Part shown: piece by piece, positions 7,621-14,807 of the stretch
Position numbering within the stretch: the stretch's first letter is position 1
How the letters are laid out: each line of letters begins with the position of its first letter
Assembly (NCBI GenBank): GCA_030668345.1
Contig: DAOUUD010000009.1
Location: forward strand, 1 to 19,600
Source: Candidatus Cloacimonadota bacterium
Lineage (GTDB): Bacteria > Cloacimonadota > Cloacimonadia > Cloacimonadales > TCS61
DNA length: 19,600 bases
Reading direction: 5' to 3'
Position numbers and translations under genes: made by a program
The notes under the pieces: generated by a model
The model's input: only the letters and a program-made list of their open reading frames with translations
Database searches by the model: none
Told to the model about the DNA's origin: nothing

Positions 7621-7859
7621 ATTTATAACAAAAGAAAAAAAGTAATTATTAATGTCAAGTTATTTAACCTTGCATCATTACTGTAGTTAACAGCTTTTTA
7701 AGCTATCTGAAAAAAATTGAATTCTACTTTTTTTATAAAGATCAAATTAAATAATTACATCCACCATAATTATTCTTAATGATTTATTTATGCAAAAGGT
7801 ATGCCAACACCATTTATAACAAAGCAATTCTTGGAACTGCATGTCATAATTGTAGTTAT
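7621..7859. repeat. Imperfect two-part direct repeat in divergent intergenic region
   Basis: The 12-mer ATTTATAACAAA occurs at 7621-7632 and again at 7812-7823. Each copy is followed by a related second block: TGCATCATTACTGTAGTTA at 7671-7689 and a TGCAT-GT-CAT-AAT-TGTAGTTA version at 7838-7858. The gap between blocks is 38 nt in the first copy and 14 nt in the second. They may be paired regulatory sites or a decayed duplication. The background is AT-rich, which tempers the match. Confidence 0.4.
7653..7659 (-). promoter_or_regulatory. Putative -35 box of the leftward (peptidase) operon
   Basis: Reading the minus strand, a perfect TTGACA preceded by C lies 50 nt before the ATG at 7603. The only good -10-like hexamer downstream, TATAAA at 7627-7622, is about 25 nt away, too far for a standard sigma-70 promoter. 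The -10 element is therefore uncertain. The same CTTGAC box is found before the other operon heads. Confidence 0.35.
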
Positions 7860-7921
7860 TTCATATATCTTTTGAAGTTAATTTCAATTTTAATAAATTG
7901 ATTGGGTCAGATTCGGGCAAG

Positions 7922-7951
7922 TTGTGACAAAGTGTACCTGATTTCTATAAT
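7922..7951 (+). promoter_or_regulatory. Putative promoter of the ptb gene
   Basis: TTGTGA (7922-7927) is followed after 18 nt by a perfect TATAAT (7946-7951). That would start transcription near 7958, about 80 nt before the ptb ATG. A second candidate -35, CTTGAC at 7981-7986, lies closer but has only a poor -10 (TATTTG, 8003-8008). Which one is used cannot be decided from sequence. Confidence 0.4.
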
Positions 7952-8039
7952 TACTAATACTGTTATTTGGAAATAAATTTCTTGACCTTGTGGAGAAGAA
8001 AATATTTGAAAAGAGAAGAGTAAAATTCGGGGAGAAAAC

Positions 8040-8936
8040 ATGATCAGGAATTTTGATGATTTATTGCACAAAGTGAAAAAAATGCCGAATAAAATCGTCG
8101 TTATTGCAGCAGCGCATACAAATTCTGCTTTGGAAGCAGCCATCATGGCAAAGAAAGAAAACATCGCCAATAGTTTGTTGATAGGAGATAAAACAATAAT
8201 TAAGAAATACTTAGAAGAGAATGTTCCTGAATTAACCGATGCATTTGAAATTATCGATACAGGTTCAAATATGAAGCTGGCAGCAAAGAGATCTGTGGAA
8301 GCAATAAACAAAGGAAAAGCAGATATTCTCTTGAAAGGTAAATGCGATACAGCAACTCTTCTGAAGGCAGTTCTGGATAAAGAGGATGGATTGAGAACCG
8401 GGGAAATACTGAGTGATGTGCTTGTCTATGAACATCCTGAAAAGCTGGTCTTAATGAGTGACGGAGGAATTAATTTATATCCCACACTTGAAGAAAAAAT
8501 ATCAATAATCAAAAATGCTGTTAAAGTGGCTCACGGTCTTGAAAATCCAAAACCCAACGTTGCTCTTCTAGCAGCAGTGGAAGTAGTTAATCCCAAAATG
8601 CCCCCAACTATTGATGCCAGTATTATTTCAAAAATGAACGACAGAAATCAGATAAAAGGATGCATAATCAACGGACCACTTGCCTTTGATAACGCTGTGA
8701 GCGAGGTAGCTGCAAAGATGAAGGGCATAGAATCTGAAGTTGCGGGAAAAGCAGATGTGCTGATCATGCCTAATATCGAATCCGGAAATATCTTTGGTAA
8801 ATGCCTTACCTACTATTGTAAATACCGTGTAGCACATGTGGTGATGGGTGCCAAAGCTCCTATCCTTATTGCTTCCCGTGCCGATAATGCTGAAACCAAA
8901 ATGCTCTCTATGGCATTAGGTGTATTGTGTGCATAA
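8040..8936 (+). CDS. ptb: Phosphate butyryltransferase
   Basis: 298 residues, the size of Ptb and shorter than most phosphate acetyltransferases. It interconverts butyryl-CoA and phosphate with butyryl phosphate and CoA, a step of acyl-phosphate fermentation that conserves energy when coupled to butyrate kinase. Family patterns include LLKGKCDT near residues 97-104, LMSDGGIN near 138-145, the substrate-domain segment AAVEVVNPKMPPT around 178-190, INGPLAFDNAVS near 214-225 and PNIESGN near 248-254. A strong ribosome binding site (GGGGAG, 8029-8034) lies 5 nt before the ATG. No kinase gene is adjacent. Acetyl-CoA or branched acyl-CoA may be the true substrate, as these enzymes are promiscuous. 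The neighbour cdd is unrelated in pathway. Confidence 0.88.
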   Translation: MIRNFDDLLHKVKKMPNKIVVIAAAHTNSALEAAIMAKKENIANSLLIGDKTIIKKYLEENVPELTDAFEIIDTGSNMKLAAKRSVEAINKGKADILLKGKCDTATLLKAVLDKEDGLRTGEILSDVLVYEHPEKLVLMSDGGINLYPTLEEKISIIKNAVKVAHGLENPKPNVALLAAVEVVNPKMPPTIDASIISKMNDRNQIKGCIINGPLAFDNAVSEVAAKMKGIESEVAGKADVLIMPNIESGNIFGKCLTYYCKYRVAHVVMGAKAPILIASRADNAETKMLSMALGVLCA

Positions 8937-9044
8937 TAATCTGCTAATTTGTCACCTAACATGGTAACCCTGAAATAGGTAGGATAAAATTCTGTGCATC
9001 AATCAGATGAGCTTTTTACTAAATATAGGTAAAGGAGATACTAT

Positions 9045-9422
9045 ATGAAAAAAAACCATCTTATCGAAAAAGCAAAAGAAGTTTCCAGAAAAGCATATGC
9101 ACCTTATTCAAATTATAAAGTTGGAGCAGCTTTATTAACGAAATCGGGAAAAGTGTACACTGGTTGCAATATAGAAAATTCTTCTTACGGACTTACTAAT
9201 TGTGCAGAAAGAACTGCTGTTTTTAAAGCTGTATCCGAAGGTGAAATGGAGTTCGAAGAAATGGTGATCTATGCTGATTCCCCCCATCTTCCTACTCCGT
9301 GTGGCGCCTGCCGTCAGGTTCTTTCCGAATTTGGTCCTGAATTAAAAATAATGATTGTTTCCAGTAAAGAGCAACTGGTAACTTCGATTTCGGAATTACT
9401 TCCTTTAGCATTTAAATTATAA
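9045..9422 (+). CDS. cdd: Cytidine deaminase
   Basis: 125 residues, the small tetrameric type. It deaminates cytidine and deoxycytidine to uridine and deoxyuridine in pyrimidine salvage. The zinc site is complete: Cys53-Ala-Glu55 (catalytic Glu in CAERTA) and Cys86 with Cys89 (PCGACRQ). The substrate-binding NIENSSYG segment at 42-49 is also present. AAAGGAG at 9031-9037 precedes the ATG. The 108-bp gap from ptb shows no clear promoter or terminator; transcription may continue from ptb. Nothing in it is unusual for the family. Confidence 0.97.
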   Translation: MKKNHLIEKAKEVSRKAYAPYSNYKVGAALLTKSGKVYTGCNIENSSYGLTNCAERTAVFKAVSEGEMEFEEMVIYADSPHLPTPCGACRQVLSEFGPELKIMIVSSKEQLVTSISELLPLAFKL

Positions 9423-9496
9423 TATTTAACAGCATTAAACTAAACTTGCTTCTGGAATGAAATTGAATACATTATAGCAAAAAAAATGGAGGATAG

Positions 9497-10435
9497 ATGG
9501 AACTTAACACACAATATGATGTTGCTATCGTAGGGGGTGGACCTGCTGGGTTAAGTGCTGCGATCTATGCTGCCCGTGGTGGTTTGAAAACGGTAATATT
9601 CGAAAAAGCGCTTGTTGGCGGGCAGATAACTGTAACTGCCGAAGTAGAAAACTATCCCGGATTTGAAGAGAGTGTCTCCGGTTTCGATATTGTAGATAAA
9701 ATGCAGAAACAGGCAGAAAAATTTAATGCAGAAATAAAAATAGAAGAAGTAAAGGCTATCGGGCTGGAAGGACTCTGTAAGATAGTAGAAACAAATAAAG
9801 CAACCTACCGGGTGAAATCTGTTATTATTGCTACCGGAGCACATCCACGAAAACTCGCTGTTCCGGGCGAAGAAAAATATACCGGTCGGGGTGTTTCTTA
9901 TTGTGCCACTTGCGACGGCGCTCTTTACAGGGATAAAGTAGTTGCTGTGATAGGTGGCGGAGATTCGGCTGTAGAAGAAGCTATTTTCCTTACAAAATTT
10001 GCCAGTAAGGTTTACATTATTCATCGCAGAGACCAGTTGCGAGCCGTAAAGATTTTGCAGGAAAGAGTATTAGCTAATAAAAAAATAGAAATAATATGGG
10101 ACTCTGTTGTGCAGGAAATCCAGGGTGGCGGCTTCGTAGAAAAACTTTTACTGTTTAATAAAAAAAATAAAAAAAACAGCGAACTATCGCTTGACGGTGT
10201 TTTCATTTTCGTGGGTATTATCCCCAGTAGTGAACTGGTAGAATCCAGAGTTGATTTTGATAAACAGAATTTTATTAAGACAGATGAAACCATGCACACA
10301 GAAATTCCGGGTGTTTATGCTGCTGGTGATGTTACGCACAAAGTTTTACGTCAGATCGTAACTGCTGCTTCCGATGGAGCTACGGCAGCTTTCTCGGCAG
10401 AAAAATGGATTGAAGAAAATCAGGATAACTTTTAA
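9497..10435 (+). CDS. trxB: Thioredoxin reductase
   Basis: 312 residues, a standard low-molecular-weight thioredoxin reductase. It passes electrons from NADPH through FAD to thioredoxin. The FAD-binding GGGPAG lies at 13-18, the redox-active CATC at 136-139, the NADPH site GGGDSAVEEA begins near 153 with the 2'-phosphate contact HRR near 175, and AGDV near the C-terminus closes the FAD domain. GGAGG at 9488-9492 precedes the ATG. A weak TTGCTT/TACATT pair (9446-9473) could be its own promoter, but transcription from cdd is equally possible. It converges with the leftward operon, with a hairpin between. Confidence 0.97.
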   Translation: MELNTQYDVAIVGGGPAGLSAAIYAARGGLKTVIFEKALVGGQITVTAEVENYPGFEESVSGFDIVDKMQKQAEKFNAEIKIEEVKAIGLEGLCKIVETNKATYRVKSVIIATGAHPRKLAVPGEEKYTGRGVSYCATCDGALYRDKVVAVIGGGDSAVEEAIFLTKFASKVYIIHRRDQLRAVKILQERVLANKKIEIIWDSVVQEIQGGGFVEKLLLFNKKNKKNSELSLDGVFIFVGIIPSSELVESRVDFDKQNFIKTDETMHTEIPGVYAAGDVTHKVLRQIVTAASDGATAAFSAEKWIEENQDNF

Positions 10436-10450
10436 TCAGGAGATTTTATT

Positions 10451-10475
10451 GCAAAAAGCACCTCGAATGAGGTGC
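10451..10475 (-). terminator. Rho-independent terminator of the mre operon
   Basis: A perfect 7-bp stem, GCACCTC (10458-10464) with GAGGTGC (10469-10475), encloses a 4-nt loop. On the minus strand it is followed by five T's (10457-10453), so it ends the leftward operon whose last gene stops at 10508. On the plus strand the downstream bases (CAGAATAATTAC) lack a T tract, so it would be a weaker stop for trxB. Confidence 0.85.
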
Positions 10476-10507
10476 CAGAATAATTACTTCAAATAAAATA
10501 CAAAAAA

Positions 10508-10774
10508 TTAGGCAAGTTCGAACTCTTTTATTTCTTCACCCTCCACATAAAGATATTTAGGTTTTATCGGAGTTCCTGTCTTCTTGATCTTGTCGCTATC
10601 ACCGTCATCCACATGCCGCCAGATCTCCCATGTCTCGCCTTTGCCGTCTATACAAAAAGTAATCTTCTTTTTCATGAAATCATTAATAATGAACTGAATA
10701 GAATTTAAGGGTTCGGCTTTTGTAACAGGAACACAGAATTTTTTACGTTCATAAAGATACTTCTCTTTTGCCAT
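10508..10774 (-). CDS. Small hypothetical protein at the end of the mre operon
   Basis: 88 residues, not recognised. It has no signal peptide or membrane segment, so it is probably cytoplasmic. It is highly charged, with many Lys and Glu, and contains two FC dipeptides far apart, two aromatic patches (GETWEIWRH and PKYLYVEG) and an acidic tail. The pattern of short beta strands joined by charged turns suggests a small beta fold. A good ribosome binding site (GGAGGAAG) precedes the ATG at 10774. The terminator hairpin follows about 30 nt after the stop, so it is the last gene of the operon that includes rodA and mrdA. Its being a real gene is supported by the strong ribosome binding site, frame and spacing; its function is unknown. 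Confidence 0.75.
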   Translation of the reverse strand: MAKEKYLYERKKFCVPVTKAEPLNSIQFIINDFMKKKITFCIDGKGETWEIWRHVDDGDSDKIKKTGTPIKPKYLYVEGEEIKEFELA

Positions 10775-10785
10775 TCTTCCTCCAT

Positions 10786-11361
10786 CTATTTTTGAATTTT
10801 ATAAACATTATAACTTTCTACATCATCAATCCAGAAGATCTTATCGGGCTTTTTGGGTATGGAAATAATTATTCTACCAAATCTGGCAGTACTGTTTAGA
10901 AATCCGGAGGTCAAGTCGATCTGGGTCCAGTCTTCTTTTGGATATCCTTTGTTGCTGAATTTATTCACTCTTTTACCCTTAGCATTAAAAGCAAGAAATC
11001 TGATCACCACCGAATGGTTGGATTGGTAATTAGTCCGCAGGAAACAGCGTGAATAATAAACATATTCCGGATTTATTGGAAAGGCATCGGAAATAATGTT
11101 GATCTTACCATCTGGATACTCTATCCGTAAACTTCTTGAACCTGTACACCTATAATTGTTATCCCAGAATATTTTTTCGGCTGCATCATTCAACACCATC
11201 CATTCTTCAGGTAACGTTTCAGAATTATATTCTCCGTCTTCAAAGCTGGGATTGATTACAGCGTTTACTGTGTCACCTATATCTTTCTCGGAAAAGCGCA
11301 TTATCGAACCAAAATAACAACTGGTTAATATTACGATTACGCCTATGATTAACTTTTTCAT
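10786..11361 (-). CDS. Lipoprotein with carbohydrate-binding-module-like (jelly-roll) domain
   Basis: 191 residues. A short hydrophobic N-terminus ends in a lipobox, LTSC, with the lipidated cysteine at residue 15. The remainder looks like one galactose-binding-like jelly roll. It starts with INPSFEDG (about 36-43) and LPEEW (about 50-54), the usual opening of carbohydrate-binding modules of the CBM4/9/22 kind, and ends with a strand of the IFWIDDVES type. It contains no catalytic domain. It lies 8 nt after the rodA stop (11370) and 11 nt before the small gene, so it belongs to the wall-elongation operon. It could bind glycan strands, lipopolysaccharide or a protein. The fold is a pattern-based inference. 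Confidence 0.7.
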   Translation of the reverse strand: MKKLIIGVIVILTSCYFGSIMRFSEKDIGDTVNAVINPSFEDGEYNSETLPEEWMVLNDAAEKIFWDNNYRCTGSRSLRIEYPDGKINIISDAFPINPEYVYYSRCFLRTNYQSNHSVVIRFLAFNAKGKRVNKFSNKGYPKEDWTQIDLTSGFLNSTARFGRIIISIPKKPDKIFWIDDVESYNVYKIQK

Positions 11362-11369
11362 ATTTACTC

Positions 11370-12578
11370 CTATTCAAAAATACTTCTTTCATTCAGGAAT
11401 TTCAACACGAGTCCAATTGCCAGGATATTTATCAGCAAATTGGAACCACCATAACTAATGAACGGTAACGGAATGCCTGTTGTTGGCACGATACCGATAT
11501 TCATTCCGATATTTATAAAGATCTGAAAAGTCAAATATGCCAGAATTCCAATGGCAGCAAATCTGAATTCCTTTCTTTTTAACATATTTATTTTTCTTAC
11601 AATTCTATACAAGAACAAAAAATAGATTAGCAAAATAATTGCGCAACCTAAAAATCCAAATTCTTCACCGATCACAGAAAATATGAAGTCTGTATGATGC
11701 TCCGGCAGGAAATTCAGATTCTTTTGAGTACCCATGAGAAATCCCTTACCCCAGAATCCACCCGAACCTATGGCTATCCGTGATTGAATGATCTGATAAC
11801 CTGCTCCAAAAGGATCACGCATCGGATCGATGAATGTGAGAATACGATTTTGCTGGTATTCTTTCAAGCTGTTCCAGATGAAGGGTGTAATTAAAAAGAA
11901 AAAAATATTCAAAACTACAGCAAAACCAATGATTATTTTATCAAGATTTGTTTTAAATAAAATGTAAATAAGAATTAGAATATAAATAATGAATATAATA
12001 AGTGAAAATGAAGCAATAATACTTATCAACGGGCTAATGATGAGAATGATATAAAAAGCCGAAATATCTGAAGCAGTCAGGATGACAAAAAAGCTAACTA
12101 TTAAACAGAGTGAAGTACCCAGATCGGGTTCAAGAAATATTAAAATTATCGGGATAAGAAAAATTATAAAAGAACGTGAAATAATCTGCCAGTTAGTGAT
12201 ATGAGGTTTGGAAATAAGCTTAGTTACTAATAAAATAGTAGTAAGTTTAGCCAATTCTGAGGGTTGAAAATTGAAAAGACCCAGCGGAATCCAACGTTGA
12301 GAACCTTTTATCTCTGGCATGAACAGCACAATTATCAACAAGATGAGCGATATAATATATGCTGGTGGTATCATTATTTCGATTACGCTGTATGGAGTTC
12401 GTATAATTAAAAATGTAATAATAAAGGCAATAATAATCCAGATTATCTGTTTAAGATAATAATTTTCTGTCTGAAAATCATTTCCTATTTGGGTGGTAGA
12501 AGCTGAATAGATCGCAATAATACCACATGTAAGCAGCATAACCAGTAGAAGTAATATTACCCAGTCGAATTCTCTCAT
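11370..12578 (-). CDS. rodA: Rod-shape SEDS peptidoglycan glycosyltransferase
   Basis: 402 residues, about ten membrane segments. RodA polymerises lipid II into glycan strands during cell elongation, acting with PBP2. SEDS hallmarks are present: SQRWIPLG and NFQPSELAKL (about 93-112), EPDLGTSL (150-157), the YQIIQSRIAIGSGG segment near 261-274, LPEHHTDFIF (291-300) with the putative catalytic Asp297, and the C-terminal GIPLPFISYGGSNLL. Its start overlaps the mrdA stop by 4 nt (ATGA), the usual pairing of the synthase with its transpeptidase. FtsW is the alternative, but position beside mrdA and mreBCD decides for RodA. Confidence 0.95.
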   Translation of the reverse strand: MREFDWVILLLLVMLLTCGIIAIYSASTTQIGNDFQTENYYLKQIIWIIIAFIITFLIIRTPYSVIEIMIPPAYIISLILLIIVLFMPEIKGSQRWIPLGLFNFQPSELAKLTTILLVTKLISKPHITNWQIISRSFIIFLIPIILIFLEPDLGTSLCLIVSFFVILTASDISAFYIILIISPLISIIASFSLIIFIIYILILIYILFKTNLDKIIIGFAVVLNIFFFLITPFIWNSLKEYQQNRILTFIDPMRDPFGAGYQIIQSRIAIGSGGFWGKGFLMGTQKNLNFLPEHHTDFIFSVIGEEFGFLGCAIILLIYFLFLYRIVRKINMLKRKEFRFAAIGILAYLTFQIFINIGMNIGIVPTTGIPLPFISYGGSNLLINILAIGLVLKFLNERSIFE

Positions 12579-14329
12579 GATTTTTCCAGATTATAATAAT
12601 ATTGAATGATCTTCCTGGCAATAGGTGCAGAAATACTTCCACCATGTCCGGCATTTTCCAGGAAAACAACGAATGCAATTTCAAATTCATCTTGCCTGGC
12701 ATATCCGGCAAACCAGGAGTGTGTTTTCTTGCCCATATGATTTTCAGCTGAACCGGTCTTTCCAAAAACAGATACATTGCTAAGACTGGCAGCTACGCCA
12801 GTCCCATAGCTTTCATTTACAGCATTGAACAGTGACTTTTGTATTAATGACATGTTTTTTTGTGAAACAGGAAGCTGTCTGATTTCCGGCTGAATGTAGT
12901 TAGATTCAGTATCGGTTATTGTTTTTGTAAGGAGATGCGGTTTTAGCCACTTTCCATTATTACCCAGAGCTGCATAATAGGCACATATCTGTAACGGTGT
13001 AACCAATACTTCACCCTGCCCGATAGCTAAATTTACCTTATGCCCGATGATACCAACATATTTTCCATAATTATCTATGTACCATTTTCTGGTTGGGAAA
13101 AAACCATTTCGTTCACCAGACAGATCAACTCCTGTTCTAATTGTAAGCATATTCTCTTTGGTGAAGTTATTTATTTGTTCCAATGAAAATTGTGTGGAGA
13201 GATCATAGAAAAAAACATCACAGGAATACTTTATAGCATCCAATACATTCAGACGGCCATGTCCTTTTTCCAACCAGCATTTGAAATAACGATTTCCGAA
13301 CCACATTCCACCTTCACATCGAGAAAGTTTGGTTTTTTCGGTGATAACTTCTTCTTCCAGAGCTAAGGTTGCAATCACTAGTTTAAAGATTGAAGCCGGT
13401 GGATAAGTTCCATGAATAATACGGTCCAACATGGGTTTAGCAGGATCGTTCGTGATATTGCTCCATTGCTCAGCAGTTAAATTTTCGCTGAAAATATTCT
13501 GATTGAAATCCGGTTTGCTCACATAAGCTAAAATACCTCCGGTTTTTACGTCCATCACAACAATAGCTCCATTCTTTTCTTTTGGAAAAATTGAACTGAT
13601 ATAGTACTGTAGATCGTTATCGATTGTCAGGATCATACTGGTGCCATTGACAGGTGGTTCGTCAAGGTTGTGCTTAAAGAACTGCAAGTTCTGTCCGCTG
13701 GCATCCACCTGTAGTAACTGGTAACCATTCTTACCGCGCAACATGTCTTCATAGTATTTTTCTAACCCGCTTTTACCAATATAGCTGTTTATAGAATAAC
13801 CCTGTTCTTTATATTTTGTATACTCGTTCTCGTTTATTCTGCCTGTGTATCCGGTGAAGTGATTATTATACAGATAATTTCTGATTTTTTCGCTTTTCAG
13901 GGAGAGCGAAGGATAATAATTCATCTGCTCGGAAATTTTAACCATTTTTCCGAAACTAATATTTTGTACAATTAGTACATCTTTATACAGCCGAAACCTA
14001 TTATCGTAAATTATTTTATTGATTTCATCCAGGCTTAAATCAAAGTTCTGGCTGATAAATTCCGTTACTTGCTTTTTGTCCTGGATTTTATTAAGCGAAA
14101 TATAAAGATTATAAGATGGTTTGTTCAAGACAATCGCCCTGTATTTTCTATCATAAATCTCACCCCTGATAGGAAATAAGGTTTTTATTCTTACGAAATT
14201 CTTTTCGGCAATGGTAGTGTATTTAGTGCTCTCTATGATCTGTAATTTAAAAATAGATAAAAAAAGAATTAGGAAAACACCGATCAGGGTGTAATTAAGG
14301 AGCAATGGTTTTTGCTGCCCGTTATACAT
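12575..14329 (-). CDS. mrdA: Penicillin-binding protein 2 (peptidoglycan D,D-transpeptidase)
   Basis: 584 residues from the ATG at 14329. It cross-links new glycan strands made by RodA. After one membrane segment (about 12-31) comes the PBP dimerisation region with PIRGEIYDR, then the transpeptidase domain: nucleophile motif SIFK (Ser313 to Lys316), SCD at 369-371 in place of SxN as is usual for PBP2, and KTG at 524-526. An in-frame TTG at 14356 would add nine residues but would overlap mreD by 35 nt and lacks a ribosome binding site. The ATG overlaps mreD by 8 nt and has CAGG about 11 nt upstream, so I prefer it. No catalytic residue is missing. Confidence 0.95.
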   Translation of the reverse strand: MYNGQQKPLLLNYTLIGVFLILFLSIFKLQIIESTKYTTIAEKNFVRIKTLFPIRGEIYDRKYRAIVLNKPSYNLYISLNKIQDKKQVTEFISQNFDLSLDEINKIIYDNRFRLYKDVLIVQNISFGKMVKISEQMNYYPSLSLKSEKIRNYLYNNHFTGYTGRINENEYTKYKEQGYSINSYIGKSGLEKYYEDMLRGKNGYQLLQVDASGQNLQFFKHNLDEPPVNGTSMILTIDNDLQYYISSIFPKEKNGAIVVMDVKTGGILAYVSKPDFNQNIFSENLTAEQWSNITNDPAKPMLDRIIHGTYPPASIFKLVIATLALEEEVITEKTKLSRCEGGMWFGNRYFKCWLEKGHGRLNVLDAIKYSCDVFFYDLSTQFSLEQINNFTKENMLTIRTGVDLSGERNGFFPTRKWYIDNYGKYVGIIGHKVNLAIGQGEVLVTPLQICAYYAALGNNGKWLKPHLLTKTITDTESNYIQPEIRQLPVSQKNMSLIQKSLFNAVNESYGTGVAASLSNVSVFGKTGSAENHMGKKTHSWFAGYARQDEFEIAFVVFLENAGHGGSISAPIARKIIQYYYNLEKS

Positions 14330-14807
14330 TAATAGTAAACCTGAATTTTTCTGCAATGATGAACAAGTAAAGAGTGATCGTTGTGAAAATTGTATTGTAA
14401 AATACAGCGAACATTGCCAACAGGAAAAACCTGGGCAATATGAGAGAAGAAATGATATGATAAAACATAAAAATTAAATAATAAACAATATTTACGACTA
14501 TTATTCCCAAAAGCACAATTATAAATCTTCTTTTATTGATATTTTCATGGTAAGAATTAATCAATAAAGAAACAACAATAAATGCAAAGGTGTTCATGCC
14601 CAACAAAGAAGGATAAGTAAGATCAAGAGCTAAACCCAGCAGAAATGCAATTGGTAAAACAATCTTTCTATCTTGCCTGATGTTCAGATAAACCAGGTAA
14701 GCAAGAAAAAAATTGGGTATGATACCATAAAGTGCAAATTTAGGTGCGAGCATGATCTGGAAATAGAGAAGCAGTATACCAAGTACGAGATATTTCAATA
14801 TCCTCAT
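14322..14807 (-). CDS. mreD: Rod-shape-determining membrane protein MreD
   Basis: 161 residues, almost wholly hydrophobic with five or six membrane segments. The family's recognisable stretch is present: PNFFLAYLVYLNIRQ (about 31-45), followed by LPIAFLLGLALDL and then SLLGMNTFAF. MreD works with MreB and MreC in the elongasome; its biochemical role is not fixed. The start at 14807 overlaps the stop of the F420-ligase-like gene by 4 nt (ATGA). Primary sequence is poorly conserved in this family, so context adds much of the confidence. Confidence 0.9.
   Translation of the reverse strand: MRILKYLVLGILLLYFQIMLAPKFALYGIIPNFFLAYLVYLNIRQDRKIVLPIAFLLGLALDLTYPSLLGMNTFAFIVVSLLINSYHENINKRRFIIVLLGIIVVNIVYYLIFMFYHIISSLILPRFFLLAMFAVFYNTIFTTITLYLFIIAEKFRFTINV

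Larger units (their letters stand above)
7604..8039. other. Divergent AT-rich intergenic region, no gene seen
   Basis: 436 bp between the leftward peptidase gene and the rightward ptb gene. I see no convincing coding frame or RNA gene. It holds a TTGACA box for the leftward operon (7658-7653), a TTGTGA/TATAAT pair for the rightward genes (7922-7951), a second CTTGAC box (7981-7986), a two-part imperfect direct repeat (7621-7690 against 7812-7859) and a small AGCTT-TTT-AAGCT hairpin (7692-7704). Its length is unusual here, where most junctions overlap or are separated by fewer than 110 bp. Confidence 0.7.

Noticed and set aside
7692..7704. AGCTT-TTT-AAGCT hairpin as a terminator
   Set aside because: The stem is only five pairs and is followed by A's on the plus strand. 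On the minus strand the following bases (GTTAACTACAG) hold no T tract, and it lies upstream of a start, not after a gene.
7907..8311. Minus-strand open frame of 134 codons across the ptb start
   Set aside because: It lies antisense to the well-supported ptb gene, and its product is a hydrophobic, low-complexity sequence with no family resemblance. It is a shadow frame.
8937..9044. Possible riboswitch between ptb and cdd
   Set aside because: Only a 5-bp ACCTA/TAGGT pairing with a wide loop and a GGTAACC palindrome are visible. No known riboswitch core could be matched.
9551..10024. Minus-strand open frame of 157 codons within trxB
   Set aside because: The trxB frame carries all cofactor motifs. 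The antisense product is rich in Phe, Tyr and Ser, as expected from reading a coding strand backwards.
12478..12777. Minus-strand frame spanning the mrdA-rodA junction
   Set aside because: Both flanking genes are complete and overlap by ATGA in their own frames. This third frame has no support and does not signal a frameshift.
14330..14356. TTG start giving PBP2 nine extra residues
   Set aside because: It would overlap mreD by 35 nt, uses a rare start codon and lacks a ribosome binding site. The ATG at 14329 is better placed.
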